From positions 1 through 41,874 of the forward strand of contig CAJFUA010000018.1 in assembly GCA_904420085.1 (NCBI GenBank): a DNA stretch of 41,874 nucleotides. Direction: 5' to 3'. Position 1 is the stretch's first letter. The number at the start of each line of letters is the position of its first letter. This DNA is from an uncultured Eubacterium sp. GTDB lineage: Bacteria; Bacillota; Clostridia; Lachnospirales; Lachnospiraceae. The notes below the pieces were generated by a model. That model had not been told where the DNA came from. It made no database searches and saw only the letters and a list, made by a program, of their open reading frames with translations. The position numbers and the translations under genes were made by a program. Below, piece by piece: positions 32,885-41,874 of this stretch.

Positions 32885-34097
32885 GATGGTTCATCCTTTC
32901 TCTTAAAATCTTAAGAAGATCTTTATAATATTGATCTGTATTAAAAATTTTTACTCTTTCTTTTGCGTGTTGTTGCATTTTCAAAACTAATTCGGAATCT
33001 TTTCTTACAATATCCATCGCATCTGACAATTCACTAACAATCCTTTCATCTTTATGACAAAATATTGCACATTGTTTGTCTGCGTATTCTGGTATTCCGC
33101 CTGAATAAGTAGTAATTATTGGAAGCCCTGATGCCATTGATTCAAAAACAGTCAATGGTGCCGGATCATCATTTATGGATGGCAAAACGGCAACATTTGA
33201 CATTTGATAATACATCGGCATATCTTGATTAGGTATATATCCTGTTATTACAACATGATCGCTTGATTGTTTCAATTCATTATGGACATTTTCAGTATAT
33301 GAATCCATTTGTGCATGTCCTGTTTTAGCGCTGCCTACAAGTAATAATTTTACCTTATTTTTATCGTGTAACTTATTAAAAGCTTTTGCCAACTCTAAAG
33401 CTCCTTTTTCCGGACTAATTCTTCCACAAAAAATAAATACAAAATCGTCCTGCGAAATACCATTTTTCTCTCTTAAAGCCATCAACTCTACGCTTTTATA
33501 TTGCATTCCAAATCTTGATAAATCTGTACAATTTTTTAGAACCGAAACATTTTCTGAAGTGATTTCCGGAACAGTTAATATACATTTTTTTATGTAATCG
33601 CTTACAGTTATTACTCCTGAAGATTTTCTAAGCGCCTTTTTATATCCATTTAATACCAATGCCGGCAACGTATTATTAATATAATCCCAGTGCGTGTGCA
33701 GCAGTACTTTCTTCTTTAATTTTCTGGAATATTTGACATATGGCACCATTGTGTTTTCAATAATAACCACATCTACATTTCGTCGTAAAATATCCTTTAA
33801 AACTTTTGAGTAAGAATAATTTTCAATAGGTATATCAAAACCACTAATTAACTTTATGGCTTTTCTTTTAAGCCGCTTTAAAAGTATTTTCTTATTTAGA
33901 CTTAAATACACAAATTCCGTTTTTTTAAACGTTTTACTTTTTTTCTCTGCCAATTCATCATATATGCTATAAACAATGATGTCCAATTCTTTGTATTGCT
34001 CATTTTTCTCAATAATATGTTCAATTAATGTTTCTGCCCCACCACCTCTCACATCTGGTATGGGCAGTTCACCTACTGTAACTATTGCAACCTTCAT
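32862..34097 (-). CDS. glycosyltransferase family 4 (tandem paralogue B)
   Basis: 411 residues, GT-B fold. Start MKVAIVTVGELPIPDVRGGGAETLI, middle VLLHTHWDYINNT and GVITVSDYIKKCI, then FIFCGRISPEKGALELAKAF and VLPSINDDPAPLTVFESMASGLPIITTYSGG. In place of EPFG of paralogue A it has DDPAPLTVFE, so donor or acceptor may differ. GGGAG ribosome site seven bases upstream. The gene starts 95 bases after the preceding GT2 stop, an unusually large gap for this operon; that gap is open in the GT2 frame. Confidence 0.9.
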   Translation of the reverse strand: MKVAIVTVGELPIPDVRGGGAETLIEHIIEKNEQYKELDIIVYSIYDELAEKKSKTFKKTEFVYLSLNKKILLKRLKRKAIKLISGFDIPIENYSYSKVLKDILRRNVDVVIIENTMVPYVKYSRKLKKKVLLHTHWDYINNTLPALVLNGYKKALRKSSGVITVSDYIKKCILTVPEITSENVSVLKNCTDLSRFGMQYKSVELMALREKNGISQDDFVFIFCGRISPEKGALELAKAFNKLHDKNKVKLLLVGSAKTGHAQMDSYTENVHNELKQSSDHVVITGYIPNQDMPMYYQMSNVAVLPSINDDPAPLTVFESMASGLPIITTYSGGIPEYADKQCAIFCHKDERIVSELSDAMDIVRKDSELVLKMQQHAKERVKIFNTDQYYKDLLKILRERMNHHENSNCD

Positions 34098-34192
34098 TTT
34101 AAATCTCCCTTACACTCTAACCATTTTTTTCTTTTATTTTTTGCAATAAAATTGTCATATACGACTTTATCCACTTTCTTTGTAAAAACAAG

Positions 34193-35191
34193 CTATTTTT
34201 TCATACTTATTTTTAGATTACTATACAGTAAAATTAAAAATGCATTTTTTCTTTTTAATAATTGCTTCATGATTCGATAATTCATATTACAGCAATCTGC
34301 TTTGCTAATTTTCTCTATAATATCTGTAAATTCTAAAAATCCTTTAACAAATTTTTTTTTCATTTTCTTATCCTTATTTTCAATGCATAATGTGTCTAGT
34401 AATACAATTGCATAATACAAATATTTGTTTCCTATTATTCCCTGATATTTTTCCTCCATTTTTTCACAAATATATAATTTCTCATAGCGAAGGCATATTT
34501 CAAAATATGTATCTCTCAATGTGTAAATATCTTTAGGTTGCTTTTCCAATGATTCTTCATTATCATAATGCAAGTACAGGCATTCATCTATAAAAGTATA
34601 ATTCTTGCAATGACTATAGAGTTCCATATTAAATAAAGCATCTTCTGCTAAAGTAATATTTTCATCAAATCTAACTTTTCCTTCTTCTATTCTCTCTCTG
34701 TTGTATAACTTATTCCATAAATAATTAAATACTCCCTCATATTTTGACTGGGAAAGATAATTTACCATCATGCTTTTCTTATCACAACTGCAATTACAAA
34801 GCATGTGTTTCTCGATACTATCTTCTCTAACATAATCATAACCACAAATTACAACATCAGCATTTGTTGATGTCATTTTCTCATATAAACAAGAAATCAT
34901 ATTGGGTTTAATTGCATCATCACTATCCAAAAACTGTATATATTTTCCTGTAGCATGTTCCAATCCTATGTTTCTTGCCGCACTGACACCAAATCTGTTG
35001 CTTTGTATATTCTTTATTCGTCTATCTTTTTTTGCATATTCCTCGCATATTTGTTGAGTATTATCAGTTGAACCATTATCAATAATAAGTATTTCTATAT
35101 TTTCATATAATTGATTACGGACACTGTCTACGCATCTTTTTATATATTTCTCAGAGTTATATGTTGGAATAACTATACTAATTTTTTCCAT
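34193..35191 (-). CDS. glycosyltransferase family 2 (perhaps shortened by a TAG)
   Basis: 332 residues. GT-A start ISIVIPTYNSEKYIKRCVDSVRNQLYENIEILIIDNGSTDNTQ, then FGVSAARNIGLEHATGKYIQFLDSDDA with DxD. The product ends NLKISMKK at a TAG (34195-34193). Reading beyond the TAG stays open for 32 Lys-rich codons and ends in a TGA overlapping the ATG of the next gene, the junction style of other genes in this operon. The TAG may be a recent nonsense change, or the open stretch may be chance. The catalytic domain is complete in either case. Confidence 0.85.
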   Translation of the reverse strand: MEKISIVIPTYNSEKYIKRCVDSVRNQLYENIEILIIDNGSTDNTQQICEEYAKKDRRIKNIQSNRFGVSAARNIGLEHATGKYIQFLDSDDAIKPNMISCLYEKMTSTNADVVICGYDYVREDSIEKHMLCNCSCDKKSMMVNYLSQSKYEGVFNYLWNKLYNRERIEEGKVRFDENITLAEDALFNMELYSHCKNYTFIDECLYLHYDNEESLEKQPKDIYTLRDTYFEICLRYEKLYICEKMEEKYQGIIGNKYLYYAIVLLDTLCIENKDKKMKKKFVKGFLEFTDIIEKISKADCCNMNYRIMKQLLKRKNAFLILLYSNLKISMKK

Positions 35192-35198
35192 ATTATTT

Positions 35199-36218
35199 TC
35201 AGTTTCCTTTTATCAATTTCATAAATTTATCAATACCGAAAGAAATTGGTATCATAATTAAAATTATCCAAATAAGTATTAATAGCCAATACCTTGGGGC
35301 ATAAACTAACTTATTCAACAACGTAATCATAATAGGATAATGAATCAACCACATATTCATTGATTGATTTCCGATAAACTCTATTAATAATTGTATCTTT
35401 GTAGCGTAAATTAAATATGCGAATCCAAAGCATAAAAGAGGTGCGGTTATATTATCAAAAATGGTATGTGGAACAAGTACCATAAAGGATAAAGTTGCAA
35501 GTATTAGTAATAAATATTTTAATTTCGATAATTTCCCTGAAAATATTTTTTCTGAAACTTTAGTAAAAATATCATATTTTGCAATTATGTATCCTATCAA
35601 GAATACAGGTAAAAACATAAATGGCTCCATCAATGTTTTATATACAATTTCAGGAACAGAAATATAGAAATTTATTACAGAATTTAGAAAAGTGATCGCT
35701 CCTTTTATACCTATTACAATTAAACAATCTAACATCCATGGACTATGAGCCATCAAATAGTTCATTAATGGAAAAACTAAAATTATAATAATATATGTAA
35801 TCATAAACCATGCATATTTGTTATAAGAAAAATCTAATGCCAACAAATTTAAAATAATTTTTTTAATATCAAACGTAATTTTCCCAAACAGAAAATCCAA
35901 TACTATAATTAATGTGGTAATAAACGCATATTGAAACCACATATTCTTTATTCTAATAAATGCATCTTTAAACGTATACCTACCTTGATTCTGTGCTGTA
36001 ATATACATCCCATACCCTGACAAAAATAAAAACATAGATACGCATATATTTCCAAGAGAACCTATTAGCCATGGTATGTCATGATACATAGGTATTTTTA
36101 TTAAAGCATTATATTTTCCTGATTCCATCCAAAACAAATGATCGAAAAGCATTAATAACATTGCAATCCCTTTAACAATCTTTGTATGATGTTTTGTAAA
36201 AGTTAAATTTATTTTCAT
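35199..36218 (-). CDS. membrane acyltransferase (acyltransferase 3 family), first of a pair
   Basis: 339 residues, about ten membrane helices. Start: KINLTFTKHHTKIVKGIAMLLMLFDHLFW, matching the acyltransferase-3 pattern R/K-G-I-A...H (catalytic His in the first helix region). FLFLSGYGMYITAQNQG and a late NQSMNMWLIHYPI follow. Such proteins O-acetylate (or acylate) cell-surface sugars from cytosolic acyl-CoA. Its ATG overlaps the next acyltransferase's stop by four bases. Confidence 0.85.
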   Translation of the reverse strand: MKINLTFTKHHTKIVKGIAMLLMLFDHLFWMESGKYNALIKIPMYHDIPWLIGSLGNICVSMFLFLSGYGMYITAQNQGRYTFKDAFIRIKNMWFQYAFITTLIIVLDFLFGKITFDIKKIILNLLALDFSYNKYAWFMITYIIIILVFPLMNYLMAHSPWMLDCLIVIGIKGAITFLNSVINFYISVPEIVYKTLMEPFMFLPVFLIGYIIAKYDIFTKVSEKIFSGKLSKLKYLLLILATLSFMVLVPHTIFDNITAPLLCFGFAYLIYATKIQLLIEFIGNQSMNMWLIHYPIMITLLNKLVYAPRYWLLILIWIILIMIPISFGIDKFMKLIKGN

Positions 36219-37297
36219 GAAAATCTCCTTGTTTTTCTTTCAACAACCAACTGAATAACTTTTTTCTTGAACATATAAAATATTCCCCCCAAGAAAATGG
36301 CACCAACCAGACTAATGAACAGACACAAGGTCTTTTCCTCTATACCCAACCAAGTAATTACGCAATCAATTGCTATCTGATGCAATAAATATACTTCATA
36401 AGAAATGCCACCAATAAACTTTGATGCACGGCTTCTTACTTGATATTTCATCATAATCCATATAACTAATAATACAAAACTATTTTGGCACAATGTCAGC
36501 ATAATATCATCTATAAGAAATGAATTCATAAAAAAACTTGATATATGCCATTTAATAATACTCATATATAGATAAGTTATCATATAGAGAAAAAACAATA
36601 CACAAAAAAATAATTTATAATATTTGGCTGCCAAATCTTTTATTTTATCCTTTGGAATACAAGCCAATAAAATGCCAATTCCAAAAGGTAAAATTTCCCC
36701 AAATAATTTGTTTCCTGCTATAAAAAATAAGATTTTTAATCCAGCAACCTCAAAAAATAAAATGATTGAGAATAACCTATTATCTTGAATAAATTTATTA
36801 GTAATATAAAAAACTAAATATAATATCACGAGACACTGTATATACCACGCATATCCACATATTAACTTAATACCTAATGTATATTGTATTATTTCATCAA
36901 TACTAAATATTTTCCCAAATAATAAACTTTGTTCTATGAGAAAAATAATATTAACAATCCAAAAAGGTATTAAAACTTTCGGCAACCTTTTTAAAAGAAA
37001 TCTATCCATATAATTGTCTTTCATCATCTTACTACTCATTAATCCATATCCAGAGCACAAGAAAAACACTCCTACTGCCATCGGTCCCAAATTAGAAGAA
37101 GCAATCAATACTCCTTCTCCACCTAATTGTATGCTAATATGAGACAATACCACTATAATACAGGCTATTCCCCTTATATAATTCAAATTACTTTTACTAA
37201 AATACTCATCATATTTATTTATATCGATTTTATTAACAGGTACTAGCATTACTATAAACACTATTCCAATGATCACTCCCAAAATTAACTGGTGCAT
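36215..37297 (-). CDS. membrane acyltransferase (acyltransferase 3 family), second of a pair
   Basis: 360 residues, about ten membrane helices. After an N-terminal helix: LNYIRGIACIIVVLSHISIQLGG (Arg and catalytic-type His), GVFFLCSGYGLMSS, FLLKRLPKVLIPFW and GGISYEVYLLHQIAIDCV. The family acylates surface glycans. Close to, but clearly different from, its partner, so two different acyl positions or donors are likely. Its start shares one base with the stop of the GT2 gene before it. Confidence 0.85.
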   Translation of the reverse strand: MHQLILGVIIGIVFIVMLVPVNKIDINKYDEYFSKSNLNYIRGIACIIVVLSHISIQLGGEGVLIASSNLGPMAVGVFFLCSGYGLMSSKMMKDNYMDRFLLKRLPKVLIPFWIVNIIFLIEQSLLFGKIFSIDEIIQYTLGIKLICGYAWYIQCLVILYLVFYITNKFIQDNRLFSIILFFEVAGLKILFFIAGNKLFGEILPFGIGILLACIPKDKIKDLAAKYYKLFFCVLFFLYMITYLYMSIIKWHISSFFMNSFLIDDIMLTLCQNSFVLLVIWIMMKYQVRSRASKFIGGISYEVYLLHQIAIDCVITWLGIEEKTLCLFISLVGAIFLGGIFYMFKKKVIQLVVERKTRRFS

Positions 37298-38316
37298 TAT
37301 CCTTTCTTTACCCCTTTGAATCTTGTAATAATTTCTGATAATTTTACATAAGTTTTAAAATATATACTTTTATTGCTTTTTATTGATTTATACAACATCT
37401 TCAAATATATTTCGTTGTCTTTATCATAATACAACCTTTCTTTATATGGAACTTTTGTAATTATTTTTAACATCATTTTCTTTTTTTCTTTTGTAGATAA
37501 CTCCACATTCCATAACACATTTTTTATAATACAGTCAGATAAATAATGCAACACATTCATATTAAATACTTTTTTATTTGCTTCCTTATTTCCTGTATCA
37601 ATGTTTTTCATTCTACGGACAAAATACTCTATTCCTTTCAGTCTCGCCAGATTTGAATTGTGTAGCAGGCTACTATTTCTTTGAAGATACTCATAACCTG
37701 CATAATCTAAATAAACTACCTTTCGAAGATAAGGCAACAGTTCCATGTTATAAACCAGATCTTCTCTGTCAATGATTTCACTGTCTGCCAATACACCTGA
37801 TTCATCAAGAACAGATTTTTTGTATAACTTATTCCACGCATACCCAAAAGACATTTGCGTGATACCTTCATAAAGATATTCAATCATTTCGTTGTGATTC
37901 AATACTTTATCTCCCCATGTACATGTTTCCAGTACATGACCGATCTCGTCTACTTTTTCATAACCGAAAATCACCATGTCGGCATTTTCCTGCCTGGCTC
38001 TTACAATGCATTTTTCCACAATATCCGGCTTGATCACATCATCACTGTCTATATACATAAGATAATCTCCATCAGCCGCTTTATATCCTGCATTTCTGGC
38101 AGATGAAAGACCACCGTTTTCTTTATGTATAACCTTTATCCGACTATCTTCCTGTGCCAGTCTGTCACATATCTGTGGGCAGGAGTCTTTTGCCCCGTCA
38201 TCCACCAGAATAATTTGCAGATTTTTATATGTCTGATTTCTTACCGACTCCACACACTTTTCCAGATAATCTTCTACATTATAAATCGGTAAAATCATTG
38301 ATACTTTTTTATTCAT
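37297..38316 (-). CDS. glycosyltransferase family 2
   Basis: 339 residues. GT-A domain: VSMILPIYNVEDYLEKCVESVRNQTYKNLQIILVDDGAKDSCPQICD, then GGLSSARNAGYKAADGDYLMYIDSDDV with DxD. The C-terminal part is basic without membrane helix. GAAGGG before the ATG; last base shared with the acyltransferase start. The gene's first half has a slightly higher G+C than its neighbours. Sugar unknown. Confidence 0.9.
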   Translation of the reverse strand: MNKKVSMILPIYNVEDYLEKCVESVRNQTYKNLQIILVDDGAKDSCPQICDRLAQEDSRIKVIHKENGGLSSARNAGYKAADGDYLMYIDSDDVIKPDIVEKCIVRARQENADMVIFGYEKVDEIGHVLETCTWGDKVLNHNEMIEYLYEGITQMSFGYAWNKLYKKSVLDESGVLADSEIIDREDLVYNMELLPYLRKVVYLDYAGYEYLQRNSSLLHNSNLARLKGIEYFVRRMKNIDTGNKEANKKVFNMNVLHYLSDCIIKNVLWNVELSTKEKKKMMLKIITKVPYKERLYYDKDNEIYLKMLYKSIKSNKSIYFKTYVKLSEIITRFKGVKKG

Positions 38317-38328
38317 AATACCCTTCCA

Positions 38329-39438
38329 TTATCTACGCGCTTTCTCTAATTGTGATAACAAGTTTTTCCATTGAATAGTAATATTTTTTAAATTAAACTT
38401 TTCTGTTCCTGCCAATGCTTTCTCAGAAAACTTTTTTCGAAGTTCCTGATTTTGAATCAGTTGTATTATCTTCTGCGACATTTCCTCTATATTAAAACAA
38501 TCAATCAAATATCCATTCATTCCGTCTTCTATAATCTCCGAAGGCCCGGCAGGGCACCTGAAACTGACGCAGGGCAGTCTCATATTTTTTGCTTCCGTCA
38601 GTACCAGACCAAATCCTTCATATCTGGACGTCAATACGAACATTGCGGACTTTTTATAATATGCATCTATGTCTTCCACATTGCCTTTTAAAATAACCTT
38701 GTCCGTTAAATGCTTAACCCGAATCTTATCTTCCAGATATTTTCTGTCTTCTCCCTCGCCACAGATAATCCACTGCCAGTCATCTACCTTTTCGAATACT
38801 TTTTCTGCCACCTCAATCAGCAGATCAAACCCTTTTTGCTCACTGAGACGTCCGGCACTGATAATTGTCTTACTGTGGATATCATATTGGGTGTGATTCT
38901 CTTTATACTCCATAGGATTGTAAATTCTCTTTAATATACCTCTTACTTTGGCTTCTTTTTCATAATATCCTTTATCTTCATCAGTCAGTACCACAATGGC
39001 GTCTGCTTTTCTTGCAGCCCATTTTCTTGTAAACTTTCTGTAGTTCACATAAGGATTCTGATAATAATTAAACTGCTCCCACGATATCAATTTACAGTTT
39101 GTCCTTCTCAATGCCGGTATGGAATACATATCTAAGATTCCATCAATATCAATCAGAATATCTATATGATTTTCTTTTACAAATTTTCTGATTCTTTTTA
39201 GGTAGGATAAAATCTTTGTTCCACTGGTTTCAACGTCAAACAGTGTGAATCTTTTTATATGATCATCCAATGGAAAAAAAGTTTCTTTTCGTTTCTCCCA
39301 AAGGCTTAATATACAGATATCAAATTGCCGGTCTTTCACTAATTCGTTTGCAATTACTGAACCGACTCTTTCTGTTCCTCCGCTTCTGGTAATATCTCCT
39401 GAAAAAAAACACACTTTTATTTGTTTTCCTCTATCCAT
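38329..39438 (-). CDS. glycosyltransferase family 4
   Basis: 369 residues, GT-B fold. Start KVCFFSGDITRSGGTERVGSVIANEL, middle ISWEQFNYYQNPYVNYR and DAIVVLTDEDKGYYE, C-terminal IISAGRLSEQKGFDLLIEV and LTSRYEGFGLVLTEAKNMRLPCVSFRCPAGPSEII. I place the start at ATG 39438, since GGGAG lies six bases before it; a TTG ten codons upstream would overlap the preceding gene but has no ribosome site. It adds a sugar to the repeat unit; the sugar is unknown. Confidence 0.9.
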   Translation of the reverse strand: MDRGKQIKVCFFSGDITRSGGTERVGSVIANELVKDRQFDICILSLWEKRKETFFPLDDHIKRFTLFDVETSGTKILSYLKRIRKFVKENHIDILIDIDGILDMYSIPALRRTNCKLISWEQFNYYQNPYVNYRKFTRKWAARKADAIVVLTDEDKGYYEKEAKVRGILKRIYNPMEYKENHTQYDIHSKTIISAGRLSEQKGFDLLIEVAEKVFEKVDDWQWIICGEGEDRKYLEDKIRVKHLTDKVILKGNVEDIDAYYKKSAMFVLTSRYEGFGLVLTEAKNMRLPCVSFRCPAGPSEIIEDGMNGYLIDCFNIEEMSQKIIQLIQNQELRKKFSEKALAGTEKFNLKNITIQWKNLLSQLEKARR

Positions 39439-39457
39439 CTGTCGCTCCCGATTTTCC

Positions 39458-40624
39458 TTATACCACAAAACTGGCCGTCTTCCATAATCTGTAATTTCTG
39501 GTCTTAAAAGCTCTCTCTATATCTCGCATAACAAAATTATCTTCATTTTGCTGAAAATTTTTTGGTCTGATTTTATCTAACATCTCACATGCCAGCACAA
39601 AGGCACTTTTCTTCACTTTTCCATCCATAAGAGAGATACGACGATATAACAGGGTAGACATATGTCCTCTTATCAGCCTATATTCTATCTCGTTATGTTC
39701 CAGATTTAACTCTTTCGACTTTTCCAGAACATGCTCCATAACCCAATAATGATCGACACATTTTTTACTATGTCTCGCCTTTTTCGTTATGCCATCAGGA
39801 TTTATCCGATAAGCATATACCATATCCTCCATAACTGCCATTTTATTGCACATACGGTATAACAGCATACATACAATCGTATCTTCAAACCATACATCCA
39901 GAGGAAACCGTATCTTTTCAAATAATTCTGCCTTATAAATCTTTGCCCATGGAAAGCCGGGATTTTTCACCATTTCGGAAGTGTCTTTCTCTATTACTCT
40001 AGATTTTAATAAAGTATCCTGTCTGTTGGATATTTCACCCACAAAAGAAAAATAACTTCCTTGTACAATATCAACATCCTCACTCTCTATTTTCTCCATC
40101 ATAATTTCAATACTGTTTCCCACCAGACGGTCATCTGCATCAACAAACATAACATACTTTCCTACACTTTCATCAATCCCTCGATTTCTTGCACCTGAAA
40201 AACCTCTGTTTTCCTGATTGATGAGCAAAAGGTGTTCGTCAAAAATATTTTCTACAATTTCTTTTGTGTTATCTGTTGAGCCATCATTTATGACGATAAC
40301 CTCATAATCATATTTTGTCTTTTGACTTATTATGGAATTAATACAGTCTTTAATTGTGGATGATGCATTGTATGCCGGAATAATAATCGACAAATCCTTT
40401 GATTTTTCTTTATTATTTACCTCATAATTCATCTGAGGTTTTGAGCTTGTACAATTTAAACAATGTCTTGCTGTCACTATGTTTATGTTACATCTTCCCC
40501 GTAAAAACGGCCTGTAAACACAATAAATAATCATAAAAATTTTATAACCAAACCACGCAAAAAAACCGGCTAAATATTCATTTTTCAAAACTCTCATAAA
40601 CACATTCAACATTCTATATTTCAT
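39458..40624 (-). CDS. glycosyltransferase family 2 with N-terminal membrane segment
   Basis: 388 residues. Residues about 15-40 (LAGFFAWFGYKIFMIIYCVYRPF) are hydrophobic, followed by a Cys-containing linker to about 75, then a GT-A domain: LSIIIPAYNASSTIKDCINSIISQKTKYDYEVIVINDGSTDNT, GFSGARNRGIDESVGKYVMFVDADDR with DxD. The N-terminal membrane segment is not usual in the other GT2 genes here and suggests direct membrane binding. The start overlaps the end of the EpsG-like gene by 11 bases; no good ribosome site, so translational coupling is likely. Confidence 0.85.
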   Translation of the reverse strand: MKYRMLNVFMRVLKNEYLAGFFAWFGYKIFMIIYCVYRPFLRGRCNINIVTARHCLNCTSSKPQMNYEVNNKEKSKDLSIIIPAYNASSTIKDCINSIISQKTKYDYEVIVINDGSTDNTKEIVENIFDEHLLLINQENRGFSGARNRGIDESVGKYVMFVDADDRLVGNSIEIMMEKIESEDVDIVQGSYFSFVGEISNRQDTLLKSRVIEKDTSEMVKNPGFPWAKIYKAELFEKIRFPLDVWFEDTIVCMLLYRMCNKMAVMEDMVYAYRINPDGITKKARHSKKCVDHYWVMEHVLEKSKELNLEHNEIEYRLIRGHMSTLLYRRISLMDGKVKKSAFVLACEMLDKIRPKNFQQNEDNFVMRDIERAFKTRNYRLWKTASFVV

Positions 40625-41753
40625 ACGCTTTTATTCTCTTTTCTGACCTGTTGATTTCTGGTCCGTTTTCATAAACATTACTCTTGAACGCCATTAACTG
40701 TAATATTGGAAATGTTGTTGCTTCGTGTCTCACCCATGAGCCAAAATCCGGTTCGAATACCACTGAACCAAAAAAGAATGCCACAAAAACAGACAATGCT
40801 ACAAGTATTTCCTTATCTATATTTTTGAGATTTCTCATCGTTCGAAACAGATAAAATAATATAAAAATCTGATATATAAAAAACGGTGCATAACTTGGAC
40901 TCTTAAAAAGTAATTCTATGGGAATCATCATTCGAACCGCATTTATAACATAGTCAAACATAAAAATTCCTAAATTGCTATTTACTTCTACCGGATTATA
41001 AATCGCTGATGCTGCTCCACCGCCTTCATCAATTGATGTGGTTGTTCCATCTCTTACATTCAGGGCTTCCATATAATCTTCATATGCCACAAACTGGCTG
41101 GCGTAAAAAAACACAAACACACCGATAAAACACAATAAAAGCGTAATTACAATATGTCTTCTTCTAATCCATTTTCTTTTTCGCAACCAGCGGAAAATAA
41201 AATATACCAACACTGTCATTAATGCCATGATAATATAGTATGACCTGAAATTTATGCTTTCTATATAATAGATGACACTACATCCTAAAACCTTAATAAA
41301 AGTATTTTTTATAGAAAAACTAATTACAATATATATTGCCAAAAAATATAAAATCTGTATCATTTCTTTGTTAATATTAAATACGTAAATATTTAAAACT
41401 CCTGTCGCCATAAGCGTAAAAAGAACTTCACGTAATTCCATCTCTTTTACCCTGGATACAATAAACATCATCACAGGAGTCATAATTAGTCCATACCAAA
41501 TTGAAAACTGATTAATGTTTGTTAAATGCAGTATGTTAATGGACGAGTGAAAATCAACGACATCCTGATATCCACTCCAAGCTACCATGAAATTATCACC
41601 TGTCATCATAGAAACTACACGCCAACTGTCGAAAAAATACTTGTCCGGCAAAAAATAAATATATATAATTTTTGCCAGAATTGCTGTTGGAACCATCAGC
41701 ATAATTGCCAAATCTCTATTCTGTTGTCTTATCTTCTGATTTCTCAGTTCCAT
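40614..41753 (-). CDS. EpsG-like polysaccharide polymerase (Wzy candidate)
   Basis: 379 residues, about ten membrane helices. The pattern DSWRVVSMMTGDNF, then INQFSIWYGLIMTPVM, NIYVFNINKEMIQILYF (with the family's conserved Lys/Asn region) and ESINFRSYYIIMALM matches EpsG-type proteins, which polymerise repeat units on the outer membrane face. Length agrees with the family. GGGAGG before the ATG. First complete gene of the large polysaccharide operon in this window. Confidence 0.75.
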   Translation of the reverse strand: MELRNQKIRQQNRDLAIMLMVPTAILAKIIYIYFLPDKYFFDSWRVVSMMTGDNFMVAWSGYQDVVDFHSSINILHLTNINQFSIWYGLIMTPVMMFIVSRVKEMELREVLFTLMATGVLNIYVFNINKEMIQILYFLAIYIVISFSIKNTFIKVLGCSVIYYIESINFRSYYIIMALMTVLVYFIFRWLRKRKWIRRRHIVITLLLCFIGVFVFFYASQFVAYEDYMEALNVRDGTTTSIDEGGGAASAIYNPVEVNSNLGIFMFDYVINAVRMMIPIELLFKSPSYAPFFIYQIFILFYLFRTMRNLKNIDKEILVALSVFVAFFFGSVVFEPDFGSWVRHEATTFPILQLMAFKSNVYENGPEINRSEKRIKAYEI

Positions 41754-41809
41754 GATTCCTCCCGCTTATCCCAAAGTCCTTTTATACTCCTGTTATGAAG
41801 TGACCTTTG

Positions 41810-41874
41810 TCAAGAGGTAAATTTAGTCTTAACAAACTTTTTCTCTGCCTCCTGCTTCCAATCACATTTATTGC
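41810..41874 (-). CDS. possible C-terminal end of an upstream gene
   Basis: An open frame from the right edge to TGA at 41812-41810, ending ...CDWKQEAEKKFVKTKFTS, looks like the hydrophilic C-terminus of a protein transcribed in the same direction, 56 bases before the EpsG-like gene. Only 21 codons are visible, and another frame is open as well, so this is weak. TTGACA at 41817-41812 has no -10 at proper spacing, so I do not call a promoter. Confidence 0.3.
   Translation of the reverse strand, partial: NKCDWKQEAEKKFVKTKFTS

Noticed and set aside
16983..41753. Defence island hidden in the locus (ATPase, TIR or nuclease partners)
   Set aside because: Apart from the DUF4143-type ATPase, all genes fit polysaccharide synthesis; no effector-type partner gene was found.
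41812..41817. Promoter for the EpsG-like gene (TTGACA)
   Set aside because: The nearest TATAAA is 21 bases away; an upstream gene seems to continue into the window, so the operon probably starts further right.

Overview
The window reads as chromosomal DNA of a spore-forming, low-GC Gram-positive anaerobe, most probably a Clostridia/Lachnospiraceae-type bacterium. The evidence is a set of endospore genes (yabP, yabQ, divIC, spoVT, a LysM-GH18 cortex-lytic-type hydrolase), a membrane pyrophosphatase, an Lrp regulator and a long exopolysaccharide locus. Nearly everything is on the minus strand; only the Lrp gene and one nucleotidyltransferase-like gene are on the plus strand. Species cannot be fixed from the sequence alone.

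Left part (1-12.6 kb), housekeeping and sporulation. The set hup / terminator / rqcP-yabP-yabQ-divIC has the usual Firmicutes order, and a ribosome binding site for the next gene (spoIIE expected) lies at the very left edge. spoVT follows with a good sigma-G-type promoter. A five-gene operon then runs from a strong promoter at about 9.8 kb: an Lsa-type ABC-F ribosome-protection ATPase, a PF06541 membrane protein, argF, sbcD and sbcC, with several overlapping or abutting genes. Its 5' leader has an attenuator-like hairpin and an open leader frame. Upstream are an Amidase_3 protein, a LysM-GH18 protein and a HigBA-like toxin-antitoxin pair whose toxin has no AUG/GUG/UUG start.

Middle (12.6-17 kb): membrane pyrophosphatase hppA behind a bidirectional terminator, a divergent Lrp/AsnC gene with a dyad operator at its promoter, and an NTP_transf_5-family gene preceded by an 18-bp perfect palindrome and a possible catabolite-response element.

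Right part (17-41.9 kb): exopolysaccharide locus in two blocks. Block 1 (17.0-21.4 kb) encodes an Ig-like membrane-anchored protein, two tandem fused chain-length-regulator/tyrosine-kinase proteins (only one with a Tyr-rich tail) and a VanZ-like protein. Block 2 (22.9-41.8 kb), visibly richer in A+T, encodes an EpsG-like polymerase, eight glycosyltransferases, two acyltransferases, two pyruvyltransferase-like proteins, a Wzx flippase, an aldo/keto reductase and a ferredoxin-like/acetyltransferase fusion. Between the blocks sits a DUF4143-type ATPase gene with its own promoter, flanked by two identical 29-bp repeats, next to a truncated acyltransferase remnant. No priming sugar-phosphate transferase is seen; it may lie off the right edge or elsewhere.

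The most notable points are a G8 tract that frameshifts one pyruvyltransferase-like gene (removing one G restores it exactly), the repeated operators around the ATPase promoter, the leader of the ABC-F operon, and the non-standard start of the toxin gene. I see no clearly new defence or mobile system. The best candidates for undescribed biology are the redox/pyruvylation gene group in the polysaccharide locus and the repeat-controlled ATPase.
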